Positions 8,460 through 15,302 of a DNA stretch of 64,000 bases are shown in pieces. Under the pieces are notes generated by a model, which was given only the letters and a program-made list of their open reading frames with translations, was not told where the DNA came from and did not search any database. The stretch lies in the NCBI RefSeq assembly GCF_026676115.1, contig NZ_JAPONB010000001.1, forward strand, positions 620,001-684,000, read 5' to 3'. Every line of letters begins with the position of its first letter. Position 1 is the stretch's first letter. Source of the stretch: Salinimicrobium sp. TH3 (GTDB taxonomy: Bacteria; Bacteroidota; Bacteroidia; Flavobacteriales; Flavobacteriaceae). A program made the translations under genes and the position numbers.

Positions 8460-9716
8460 TTATATTCCAAACTCTTCTTTCACTTTGTCCACATAATCAA
8501 GTTCCTCCCAGGTAAATAATTTTACCTCCAAAGTTTTTTCTCCATTGTATGGACTCTTGAATACTTTTCTTTCGGTACGGGGTTCTTTTCCGAAGTGACC
8601 GTACGCCGAAGTCTCCCGGTAAATAGGATTTCTAAGACTCAACCGTTCTTCAATGGCCGACGGTCTCATGTCAAAAATCTTGAGCACCTTCTGCGCGATC
8701 TCCCCTTGAGAAAGATCAACTTTCTTAGATCCGTAAGTTTCCACGAGAATGGACGTAGGCTCCACAACTCCAATAGCGTAAGATACCTGCACCAGGACCT
8801 CGTCGGCCACACCGGCAGCTACAAGGTTCTTGGCGATGTGTCGTGCAGCATATGCAGCAGAGCGATCCACTTTACTTGGATCCTTTCCTGAAAATGCACC
8901 CCCGCCGTGAGCTCCTTTTCCGCCGTAGGTATCTACAATAATTTTTCTTCCGGTGAGCCCGGTATCCCCATGAGGTCCCCCAATGACGAACTTTCCGGTA
9001 GGATTGATATGGTATTTGATCTTATCATTGAATAATTTCTGAACATATTCCGGCAGCTGTGCCTGCACCCGCGGAATAAGAATTTCAAGGATGTCTTTTT
9101 TGATCTTTTCGAGCATGCGGTTATCATTCTCGTCAAACTCGTCATGCTGTGTAGAGACTACGATGGCAACTATACGTTGCGGTACATTGTCATCACTGTA
9201 TTCAATTGTGACCTGGCTCTTGGAATCGGGGCGCAGGTAAGTGATCTCATCATTTTCCCGGCGTAATTTTGCGAGTTCGATAAGGATCTTGTGAGAAATA
9301 TCAAGCGCGAGGGGCATATAATTTTCAGTTTCTTTGGTCGCGTAACCAAACATCATTCCCTGGTCACCTGCACCTTGTTCCTCCTTGTTACCGCGATCTA
9401 CGCCCTGGTTGATGTCCTGCGACTGTTCATGGATAAGGGAAATAACCCCGCAGGAATCCCCGCTAAATTTATACGCGCCCTTAGTATAACCAATGTCGTT
9501 GATCACCTCTCTTGCAATGGTTTGAACATCGAGGTAAGTATCGCTTTTCACCTCGCCGGCAAGTACCACCTGCCCTGTAGTAACGAGGGTTTCACAGGCA
9601 ACTTTAGATTCGGGATCAAAAGCAAGGAAATTATCTAACAGGGTATCACTAATCTGGTCTGCAACTTTATCGGGGTGGCCTTCAGATACACTTTCTGAAG
9701 TAAATAAGTATGGCAT
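8460..9716 (-). CDS. metK: S-adenosylmethionine synthetase
   Basis: This 418-residue MetK makes SAM from methionine and ATP in the cytoplasm. It opens with [21 protein letters not shown], broken here as the N-terminal methionine/ATP-binding signature. It also contains [12 protein letters not shown] (near residue 117) and the phosphate-binding [16 protein letters not shown] (near residue 270). It is somewhat longer than the E. coli enzyme, as is usual in Flavobacteria. The gene is transcribed away from the metY operon, behind its own promoter and a probable SAM-II riboswitch. Its product would therefore be under feedback by its own product SAM. Confidence 0.97.
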   Translation of the reverse strand: MPYLFTSESVSEGHPDKVADQISDTLLDNFLAFDPESKVACETLVTTGQVVLAGEVKSDTYLDVQTIAREVINDIGYTKGAYKFSGDSCGVISLIHEQSQDINQGVDRGNKEEQGAGDQGMMFGYATKETENYMPLALDISHKILIELAKLRRENDEITYLRPDSKSQVTIEYSDDNVPQRIVAIVVSTQHDEFDENDNRMLEKIKKDILEILIPRVQAQLPEYVQKLFNDKIKYHINPTGKFVIGGPHGDTGLTGRKIIVDTYGGKGAHGGGAFSGKDPSKVDRSAAYAARHIAKNLVAAGVADEVLVQVSYAIGVVEPTSILVETYGSKKVDLSQGEIAQKVLKIFDMRPSAIEERLSLRNPIYRETSAYGHFGKEPRTERKVFKSPYNGEKTLEVKLFTWEELDYVDKVKEEFGI

Positions 9717-9773
9717 GCTTCGTAGTTTTTATTATTCCGGGAGAAATTTGACGTGGAAGCGCTAGAGGAGTTT

Positions 9774-9822
9774 TCACTGCTTTAGCATTTTTAAGGGTTG
9801 CAATCAGTCAAATTTTTCCCTG
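9774..9822 (-). ncRNA. Probable SAM-II riboswitch of metK
   Basis: Read on the minus strand, the metK leader contains AGGG, a loop with AAATTTGACTGATTGCAA, then CCCT, then TTAAAAATGCTAAAGCAG. This follows the SAM-II (metA motif) layout as I remember it: stem P1 (AGGG/CCCT), a loop with TTTG and TTGCA, and a 3' strand TTAAA...GCTAAA. The 3' strand folds back as a pseudoknot, here CTG with CAG and GCA with TGC. It starts about 10 bases after the likely transcription start and ends about 58 bases before the metK ATG. A covariance search would settle it. Confidence 0.68.
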
Positions 9823-9836
9823 TAATTTTTCAGCAG

Positions 9837-9844
9837 CAAATGTA
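9837..9844 (-). promoter_or_regulatory. metK -7 promoter element (TACATTTG)
   Basis: On the minus strand TACATTTG matches TAnnTTTG exactly. Transcription would start a few bases downstream, just ahead of the riboswitch, which gives a leader of about 115 bases. No clear TTG lies at -33. Confidence 0.6.
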
Positions 9845-9892
9845 TGGAATTTGATTTAAATGAGAATGCTATATTCAATTTTAGAATGGTTT

Positions 9893-9990
9893 GGGCGCTC
9901 CGCCCCGTCCTCCCGGCCGTCCCGGCAGGCTTTCGCGGGTCGCTTCCCGCTCCCTCCGGGCAGCGGGAGAGCTCCAACAGCCGCTCTATC
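9893..9990. repeat. GC-rich structured intergenic element
   Basis: About 100 bases with far higher GC than their surroundings lie between the metK promoter and the next gene. They contain short hairpins: GGGCG-CTC-CGCCC, GCGGG...CCCGC and AGCGG...CCGCT. The tail CCAACAGCCGCTCTATCC resembles repetitive GC-rich intergenic elements I associate with Flavobacteria genomes. No coding function is apparent; the small ORFs across it look accidental. It could be a mobile palindromic repeat or an RNA. Confidence 0.55.
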
Positions 9991-10030
9991 CTTAGCGCAA
10001 GGCACTACAACAATGGATATCCTTTATGAA

Positions 10031-10073
10031 AAAAAAGGCTTTTCATGGGGAGATTCCGTGAAAAGCCTTTTTT
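10031..10073 (-). terminator. Intrinsic terminator of the outer-membrane protein gene
   Basis: A 15-base-pair stem AAAAAAGGCTTTTCA / TGAAAAGCCTTTTTT with a 13-base loop lies 20 bases after the stop codon of the minus-strand gene ending at 10093. Confidence 0.9.
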
Positions 10074-10092
10074 AAAATTTGAAGACCGAATA

Positions 10093-10725
10093 TTAGAACT
10101 TTTCAGCAGTATTTTCTGCCTCAGCACGAGACAGGAAAATCTGTATCCCCAGGTTAATACCTAAAGAATGCTGGAAGTCTGTGTTTCCTCCACCCACCAG
10201 ACCATTATATTTTACGCTCGCCTCAAGAGCCACGTATTGGTTGAGGAACAGGGAATATCCCGGACCAAATCCAAAGGCAAAACCATTGGTGGATGGACCG
10301 TCTTCCACATTTACACCGGCAATACCTGCATGAGTTTCCAAAAAGAAATAACCGGTAGGTATTTTATTGCCCAGATTGATGTCTGAGGGTGCCACATAAA
10401 ATCTTGCTAAGGCCTGGACACCATACACGAAGGTATTGACAGATTCATCATCGGGTCCTTCAGAATTGTTATACCCCAGGTTCACAATTGCTCCTGCGAC
10501 AAAGGTATCGGTGAAGAAATATCCGGCCTTTGGACTTATCCCGATGTTGTATCCCGAATCTTCATTTAACCCAATGTTAATTCCGAAGAGTCCGTTGGTA
10601 GAAGTAGTGCTAAGACCACTTCCAATGTCGGCCCCTAGCATAAAATTTCCTTCCTGCAATTGCCCATGGGAAATATGGGTGAATCCAAAAATCATCAAAG
10701 TCGATAGAAGTAAAATTTTTTTCAT
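10093..10725 (-). CDS. Outer-membrane beta-barrel protein
   Basis: This 210-residue protein has a Sec signal (MKKILLLSTLMIFGFTHISHG, cleaved near residue 21) and a body of alternating short β-strands rich in Gly and aromatic residues, for example GYNIGISPKAGYFF and GFGPGYSLFLNQYVALEAS. This is the pattern of the OmpA-like/porin-family eight-stranded barrel domains. The last strand is followed by a polar tail (SRAEAENTAEKF), so the usual terminal aromatic is the final Phe. It sits alone between its terminator and the divergent leader region of the metY operon. No specific function can be given. Confidence 0.75.
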   Translation of the reverse strand: MKKILLLSTLMIFGFTHISHGQLQEGNFMLGADIGSGLSTTSTNGLFGINIGLNEDSGYNIGISPKAGYFFTDTFVAGAIVNLGYNNSEGPDDESVNTFVYGVQALARFYVAPSDINLGNKIPTGYFFLETHAGIAGVNVEDGPSTNGFAFGFGPGYSLFLNQYVALEASVKYNGLVGGGNTDFQHSLGINLGIQIFLSRAEAENTAEKF

Positions 10726-10959
10726 AACTGTTATTTTTAAGGTTTAGGGGGGATTGTTATTATGTATAAATTACTAACAACCAAGTGTTTAAATGGTAAT
10801 TTTTAATACTTTTTAAGTGCCAATTCACGAATTTTTATTAGGAGAATTCGCAAATTCCTACACTCTTACGAAGAATGTTGTTCTTCAAGTTAATATTTAA
10901 AAGAAATCCCCTGCAAACATTTGAATTTCCTGAAAAAATCAAATTATTTTCAAGTTTAT

Positions 10960-10991
10960 TTGTTCCTTAAAGTTTTCTGTCGTTAACTTTG
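10960..10991 (+). promoter_or_regulatory. Promoter of the Met/Cys leader and metY operon
   Basis: TTG (10960-10962), 21 bases, then TAACTTTG (10984-10991) match the Bacteroidetes consensus TTG-N17-23-TAnnTTTG. Transcription should begin near 10997, about a dozen bases before the first leader start codon. Confidence 0.75.
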
Positions 10992-11009
10992 CCTAATACA
11001 AAACAGGAA

Positions 11010-11078
11010 ATGAAACAGGTAATTTGTAATATGATGTGCATGATGTGGAGAAAGTCCGCAGCGCGTCCTATTGCATGA
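11010..11078 (+). CDS. Met/Cys-rich leader peptide 1
   Basis: This is a 22-codon ORF, MKQVICNMMCMMW followed by RKSAARPIA and a TGA. Residues 6-12 read C-N-M-M-C-M-M, so six of seven codons are Met or Cys. It follows a consensus promoter by about 18 bases and is followed by an intrinsic terminator at 11099. It heads the methionine operon. This is the classic layout of a transcription-attenuation leader. GCAGCG (11058-11063) within its second half can pair with CGCTGC (11106-11111) of the terminator's left arm. A ribosome stalled at the Met/Cys codons would leave that segment free and prevent termination. Confidence 0.8.
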   Translation: MKQVICNMMCMMWRKSAARPIA

Positions 11079-11098
11079 TCCAGAGGAGATAAATTTGC

Positions 11099-11129
11099 AA
11101 AAAGCCGCTGCCACCGCAGCGGCTTTTTT
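11099..11129 (+). terminator. Attenuator terminator 1
   Basis: AAAAAGCCGCTG / CAGCGGCTTTTT with a six-base loop and a T run. It lies 20 bases after leader peptide 1 and well before any structural gene. Its left arm contains the target of the proposed antiterminator. Confidence 0.85.
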
Positions 11130-11148
11130 GTTTTTAGGTATAAAACAA

Positions 11149-11177
11149 GAGGCGCCAAAAATGCCATTTTTAAGACC
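11149..11177. repeat. Palindromic mini-element with AAAATGNCATTTT core
   Basis: GAGGCGCCAAAAATGC and CATTTTTAAGACC lie between the first attenuator and leader peptide 2. It is the same family as the element at 6793. Confidence 0.75.
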
Positions 11178-11216
11178 CTTTACAAACTAAAGCTGATGAC
11201 AGCTAAAGCAGAAAAA

Positions 11217-11309
11217 ATGAGAATTAACCCGGTAACAGCAATGATGATGTGTTGTATGATGTGCATGATGTGCGCAGGAAATCGCTATTGCCAAAAGATG
11301 AGGATCTAA
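11217..11309 (+). CDS. Met/Cys-rich leader peptide 2
   Basis: This is a 30-codon ORF whose residues 9-19 read MMMCCMMCMMC, eleven Met or Cys codons in a row, with another Cys at 25 and a Met at 28. The start at 11217 is preferred for its A-rich upstream context; an in-frame ATG at 11196 would add seven residues (MTAKAEK). TTGCCAAA (11288-11295), lying just behind the Met/Cys run but inside the ORF, is perfectly complementary to TTTGGCAA (11340-11347) in the left arm and loop of the following terminator. It is a second attenuation leader on the same presumed transcript toward metY. Confidence 0.85.
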   Translation: MRINPVTAMMMCCMMCMMCAGNRYCQKMRI

Positions 11310-11331
11310 GTTAGTTATATATTCAGTTACT

Positions 11332-11367
11332 AAAATCCCTTTGGCAAGCGAGTCAAAGGGATTTTTT
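11332..11367 (+). terminator. Attenuator terminator 2
   Basis: AAAATCCCTTTG / CAAAGGGATTTT with a ten-base loop and a T run, 22 bases after leader peptide 2. The left arm overlaps the eight-base antiterminator target at 11340-11347. Confidence 0.88.
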
Positions 11368-11389
11368 CTTTTACGACAACCCTTTTTTA

Positions 11390-11452
11390 CAATCAACAAT
11401 TATCAATTAGCAATGAACAATAATCAGTCACCAATGAGTAAAAGACAACAAC
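11390..11452. repeat. Heptanucleotide array (unit CAATNAN)
   Basis: Nine units in unbroken 7-base phase: CAATCAA, CAATTAT, CAATTAG, CAATGAA, CAATAAT, CAGTCAC, CAATGAG, TAAAAGA, CAACAAC. Confidence 0.85.
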
Positions 11453-11463
11453 AGAGGAAACCC

Positions 11464-11522
11464 GGATGAGATCTCTCGGCGCATTTCCTTTCTCCGAAAG
11501 AAAATGCTCTGTCGAGATGACA
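11464..11522. repeat. 59-base dispersed repeat, copy 1
   Basis: It starts GGATGAGATCTCTCG and ends CTGTCGAGATGACA. It is repeated at 11735 with only two differences. The reverse strand begins GTCATCTCGACAGAGC, the style of common Flavobacteria intergenic repeats. Confidence 0.9.
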
Positions 11523-11531
11523 ATAAAAAAT

Positions 11532-11573
11532 CAGACAACCGACAACTGATAACCGTTAACCAAGAACAAAAAA
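11532..11573. repeat. Heptanucleotide array (unit CCGACAA)
   Basis: CAGACAA, CCGACAA, CTGATAA, CCGTTAA, CCAAGAA, CAAAAAA in 7-base phase, directly after the first 59-base repeat. Confidence 0.75.
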
Positions 11574-11654
11574 TTAAAAGCATCAAGCACCAAATAATAA
11601 TTCGGGAAAAGAGTGAAGACTTTGAAAATAGTTGTGAAATCGGAACAATTTTTT

Positions 11655-11682
11655 AACACGCAACACGCAACCCGCACAGGGA
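11655..11682. repeat. Heptanucleotide array (unit AACACGC)
   Basis: AACACGC twice, AACCCGC, then ACAGGGA. A short array of period 7 in the metY leader region. Confidence 0.65.
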
Positions 11683-11734
11683 AACATTTAAAACTAGACA
11701 AGAAACAAAGGCAATATGGTAGAAGTACAAAACA

Positions 11735-11793
11735 GGATGAGATCTCTCGTCGCATCTCCTTTCTCCGAAAGAAAATGCTCTGTCGAGATGACA
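11735..11793. repeat. 59-base dispersed repeat, copy 2
   Basis: It is identical to the copy at 11464 except at two positions, in direct orientation 271 bases away. Again a heptad array follows immediately. Confidence 0.9.
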
Positions 11794-11884
11794 GCCGACA
11801 ACCGACAACCGACAACCGAGAACTGAGAACCGTAACCATAAGCCCGAAACAACAAACAATTAAACCTTAAACCTTAAACCTTGA
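11794..11884. repeat. Long heptanucleotide array ending at metY
   Basis: Thirteen units keep one 7-base phase, drifting from GCCGACA and ACCGACA through ACTGAGA and CCCGAAA to ACCTTAA (twice) and ACCTTGA. The array ends four bases before the metY start codon, so it would form the end of the 5' untranslated RNA. Confidence 0.85.
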
Positions 11885-11888
11885 AAAG

Positions 11889-13193
11889 ATGAGTACAACA
11901 AACAATTTCTCGACCAACGCCCTTCACGCGGGGCATGACGTAGCAGCAAACGGCGGGACCCGGGCAGTTCCCATTTACCAAACAACTTCTTACGTCTTCA
12001 AAAATTCAGATCACGCGGCGAACCTGTTTTCTCTTGCAGAACCCGGATTCATCTACACCCGACTCAACAACCCGACAAATGATGTGCTGGAACAGCGATT
12101 GGCAGCACTGGAAGGCGGGATCGCTGCTGTAGTAACAGCATCTGGAACGGCGGCCATAAGCACAACGCTGCTCACCCTGCTAAAAACCGGAGATCATATC
12201 GTCGCTTCCAGCAGTCTTTACGGCGGAACTTACAATCTACTGGGCGTTACTTTACCCAGGCTCGGCATCACGACCACTTTTGTAGATCCTACAGATCCTA
12301 AAAATTTCTCTGATGCTGTAAAAGAGAATACACGTGCGGTCTTTGTTGAGTCACTTGGAAACCCAAAGCTCGATGTGCTGGACCTGCAGGCGATTTCCAA
12401 AGTGGCTAAGAAACATAAAGTGCCATTTATAGTGGATAATACAGTAGCAACTTCTGCTTTGGTCAAACCTATAGATCATGGTGCCGACCTGGTGATCCAC
12501 TCCCTCACAAAATACATCGCCGGCAATGGTACTTCTCTCGGCGGTGTCATTATCGACGCGGAAAGATTTGATTGGGCCAATGGCAAATTTCCGGAATTCA
12601 CCGAGCCGTCTCCTGGTTACCACGGACTCGTTTATCATGATGCTTTAAAAGAAGCAGCCTTTATAGCCAAAGTAAGAATCGAAGGCTTAAGAGATCTGGG
12701 AGCTGCCCTAAGCCCGTTCAATGCTTTTCAGATTATTCAGGGGCTGGAGACTCTGGAGGTAAGGATCAAAAAGCACAGCGAAAATGCATTAGCCCTGGCA
12801 AAATGGCTGGAGCAAAAAGAAGAGGTGAGCTGGGTGAACTATCCCGGGCTGGAGAGCAGTGCTTATTATGAACTGGCACAAAAATATCTTCCAAAAGGGC
12901 AAAGCGGAGTGGTGACTTTTGGAGTGAAAGGCGGCTATGAAGCTGCAAAAGTGTTAGTGGACGAAACAAAACTTTTCTCTTTGCTTGCCAATATTGGGGA
13001 TACTAAATCTTTGATCATTCACCCCGCCAGCACTACCCATCAGCAGCTAAATGACCAGCAGCAGGAATCAACCGGAGTAACAAAGGACCTGGTAAGACTT
13101 TCTGTTGGTTTGGAAGACCTGGAAGATCTTAAAGCAGACCTGGAACAGGCCCTGGCGCAAATTTCCAATAAGAAAGCAGTTAAAACAGCATAA
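11889..13193 (+). CDS. metY: O-acetylhomoserine sulfhydrylase
   Basis: This is a 434-residue PLP enzyme of the Cys/Met-metabolism family. It makes homocysteine from O-acetylhomoserine and sulfide in the cytoplasm. Visible signatures are YTRLNNPTNDVLEQR (substrate and PLP phosphate contacts), ASGTAAI, VDNT, and HSLTKYIAGNG with Lys208 as the PLP lysine. The length of about 430 residues favours the MetY (sulfhydrylase) branch over the shorter cystathionine enzymes. It is the first gene of metY-metX-hom-osmC, with gaps of 56 bases and then overlaps. Control is likely through the two upstream Met/Cys leader attenuators, although about 520 bases of repeats separate the last one from the gene. Confidence 0.93.
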   Translation: MSTTNNFSTNALHAGHDVAANGGTRAVPIYQTTSYVFKNSDHAANLFSLAEPGFIYTRLNNPTNDVLEQRLAALEGGIAAVVTASGTAAISTTLLTLLKTGDHIVASSSLYGGTYNLLGVTLPRLGITTTFVDPTDPKNFSDAVKENTRAVFVESLGNPKLDVLDLQAISKVAKKHKVPFIVDNTVATSALVKPIDHGADLVIHSLTKYIAGNGTSLGGVIIDAERFDWANGKFPEFTEPSPGYHGLVYHDALKEAAFIAKVRIEGLRDLGAALSPFNAFQIIQGLETLEVRIKKHSENALALAKWLEQKEEVSWVNYPGLESSAYYELAQKYLPKGQSGVVTFGVKGGYEAAKVLVDETKLFSLLANIGDTKSLIIHPASTTHQQLNDQQQESTGVTKDLVRLSVGLEDLEDLKADLEQALAQISNKKAVKTA

Positions 13194-13249
13194 GAACCCA
13201 ATCCGGAATAGCTGAAATATTGTCTGCTGTTCCGGTAAAATAATAATTT

Positions 13250-14263
13250 ATGTTACAGGAAATCATACTTCCCGACTTTGAGAATTCCGCCGGAAGCCTT
13301 CAGAAAATCCATGTGTTCTTTCGCTTTTTTGGGAGGGAAGCGGGAACCGCACCTGTGGTGCTGGTAAACCATTCTCTTACCGGGGATGCCGATGTTACCG
13401 GTGAGAAAGGCTGGTGGAAGGAACTTGTTGGCCCCCAAAAATGTATCGACACCAACAGGTTTTGCGTCCTGGGGATCAACGTTCCCGGCAATGGTGCAAG
13501 TGGGAATAGGGAGCATCTGTTGCACAATTACACAGAATTTACAGTACATGATGTCGCCAGGATCTTTTCCACTGTTCTTGAGAAGCTGAAGATTGATAGT
13601 CTTTTTGCAGCTATAGGTGGGTCAATCGGGGGAGCTCTTGCCTGGCATCTGGCAGTGCTAAAGCCAAACCTCATACAAAACCTAATTCCAATTGCGACCG
13701 ATCTTAAGGCCACCGACTGGGTGCTGGGGCAGTGCAAGGTACAGGACCAGATCCTCAACAATTCGGTAGATCCCATTCACGATGCCCGCATGCACGCGAT
13801 GACTTTTTATCGTACTCCGGCTTCCTTTTCAGCAAAATTCCGCAGGAAAAAGAATGAACTCAATTTCCAGTTTGAAGTGGCGAACTGGCTAAGCTATCAC
13901 GGGCGTAAACTGGAGAACAGATTTGATCTGGCAGCCTATAAACTAATGAACCATTTGCTTACTACCATAGATGTTTCGGGAGGGAACGGGGAACCTTCAG
14001 CAGCTGCCAAAAAGATCAGCGGGAATATACATTTGGTGGGGATCGATAGCGATCTGTTTTTTCTTCCGGAGGAAATAAGGGGAACCTATGGTGAACTTTC
14101 CGAAGTAAAGGAAAATGTGAGTTACCACGAGATCAAATCCATACATGGCCATGATGCTTTTCTTATTGAATACGAGCAGTTATCACAAATTTTAGAATCC
14201 ATTTTTAATCAAAATAAAACACAAAATGAAGAAAATAAATATAGTTCTCTTTGGAACCGGTAA
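13250..14263 (+). CDS. metX: Homoserine O-acetyltransferase
   Basis: This 337-residue alpha/beta-hydrolase-fold acyltransferase transfers acetyl from acetyl-CoA to homoserine. It has NHSLTGDAD near residue 40, the nucleophile elbow AIGGSIGGAL with Ser125, and the late GIDSDLFF and HGHDAFLIEY segments carrying the Asp and His of the triad. These are the normal MetX features. Its product feeds MetY, encoded just upstream. The 3' end overlaps the hom gene by 38 bases, so translation of the two is probably coupled. Confidence 0.93.
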   Translation: MLQEIILPDFENSAGSLQKIHVFFRFFGREAGTAPVVLVNHSLTGDADVTGEKGWWKELVGPQKCIDTNRFCVLGINVPGNGASGNREHLLHNYTEFTVHDVARIFSTVLEKLKIDSLFAAIGGSIGGALAWHLAVLKPNLIQNLIPIATDLKATDWVLGQCKVQDQILNNSVDPIHDARMHAMTFYRTPASFSAKFRRKKNELNFQFEVANWLSYHGRKLENRFDLAAYKLMNHLLTTIDVSGGNGEPSAAAKKISGNIHLVGIDSDLFFLPEEIRGTYGELSEVKENVSYHEIKSIHGHDAFLIEYEQLSQILESIFNQNKTQNEENKYSSLWNR

Positions 14264-15302
14264 CGTAGGAAGTATCCTTGTAAATCAAATTTTGCAGGCC
14301 CGGGAATCACTTCAGCAAAAAGAAGGCCTTGAGATCAACCTGCCCGTCATCGCTAATTCTACAACAGCTTTTTTCCAAAAGGAGAATCAGCAGTCTTCCT
14401 GGGAAGCCGATCTTAAGAATTTCGGTTTTCCTTATAAGCTGGAGGATATTCTGGATTATGTGCAAAAACAGCAGTACGGGAATCTTATTGCTGTAGATGC
14501 TACGGCCAGTGAGGAATTTGTGGATAATTATCTTGATCTTATTCGTGGCGGTTTTCACATCGTTGCCGCCAATAAGGTAGCCAATACCCTTTCGTCTCAA
14601 TCCTATACTCAATTACGGGAAACGTTGCAGGAGCACAACAAGCATTTTCTCTATGAGACAAACGTGGGTGCTGGATTGCCTGTTATTGAGACCCTTCGGA
14701 ATTTTTATCGTGCCAATGAGCGGGTGACAAAGGTGAGGGGAGTATTTTCAGGTTCTCTTAGCTATATCTTCAATACCTACTGCGAGGAGGAAAAGGCATT
14801 TTCGGAAGTGCTTACCGAAGCGGCCGACAAAGGTTTCACAGAACCCGATCCACGGGTAGACCTATCCGGTAAAGATGTTGCCCGTAAGCTGTTGATCCTT
14901 GGCAGGGAACTGGGGTTACAAAAAGAGTTTGAGGAGATAAGCATTCAGGACCTGGTGCCGGTTCATCTCAACGGGCAATCTACCCTCAAGAATTTTCAAA
15001 AGAAAAAGAAGGATCTGGACCCGGTTTTTTCGAAGTTAAAAAAAGATCTAAAACGTGATGAGGTAATTCGGCATGTTGGCGAGCTGGATCTTCAAAGCGG
15101 TATTCTGGATGTGAAACTGGTGACAGAAAACAGAACTTCTGCCCTTGGCAGCCTTAAAAATGCCGATTCTTCCTTTGAAATATTTACAGAATCTTATGGC
15201 GAGCATCCTTTGGTCATTAAAGGCGCGGGAGCAGGAGCTGCAGTGACGGCACGTGGAGTTCTTACAGATTTAATTAAATTAGCCGAAAAATTACCCTCAT
15301 GA
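14226..15302 (+). CDS. hom: Homoserine dehydrogenase (monofunctional, no ACT domain)
   Basis: This 358-residue enzyme opens MKKINIVLFGTGNVGS with the dinucleotide motif GTGNVG (10-15). It carries AANKVAN and the catalytic region FTEPDPRVDLSGKDVARK. It reduces aspartate semialdehyde to homoserine. There is no fused aspartokinase and no C-terminal ACT domain, so threonine feedback is not evident. Placement in the met operon suggests a copy dedicated to methionine, while a bifunctional ThrA is probably encoded elsewhere (inference). It starts within metX and ends in a four-base overlap with the osmC-like gene. Confidence 0.92.
   Translation: MKKINIVLFGTGNVGSILVNQILQARESLQQKEGLEINLPVIANSTTAFFQKENQQSSWEADLKNFGFPYKLEDILDYVQKQQYGNLIAVDATASEEFVDNYLDLIRGGFHIVAANKVANTLSSQSYTQLRETLQEHNKHFLYETNVGAGLPVIETLRNFYRANERVTKVRGVFSGSLSYIFNTYCEEEKAFSEVLTEAADKGFTEPDPRVDLSGKDVARKLLILGRELGLQKEFEEISIQDLVPVHLNGQSTLKNFQKKKKDLDPVFSKLKKDLKRDEVIRHVGELDLQSGILDVKLVTENRTSALGSLKNADSSFEIFTESYGEHPLVIKGAGAGAAVTARGVLTDLIKLAEKLPS

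Noticed and set aside
9844-10075. Two small plus-strand ORFs across the GC-rich element
   Set aside because: Their residues come from structured repeat DNA, they run into a terminator, and neither has a plausible start region.
11177-11216. A second SAM-II riboswitch, suggested by CAGCTAAAGCAG before leader 2
   Set aside because: The required upstream TTTG...TTGCA loop and P1 stem are missing, so only the 3' strand resembles SAM-II.
11531-11870. Open reading frames of 68-102 codons on both strands before metY
   Set aside because: They translate heptad and 59-base repeats, have no start context or family features, and overlap each other in several frames.
11390-11884. Possible CRISPR array because of dense repeats
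   Set aside because: The repeats are 7-base tandem units without unique spacers, plus two 59-base copies. There are no cas genes and no 25-40 base repeat-spacer pattern.
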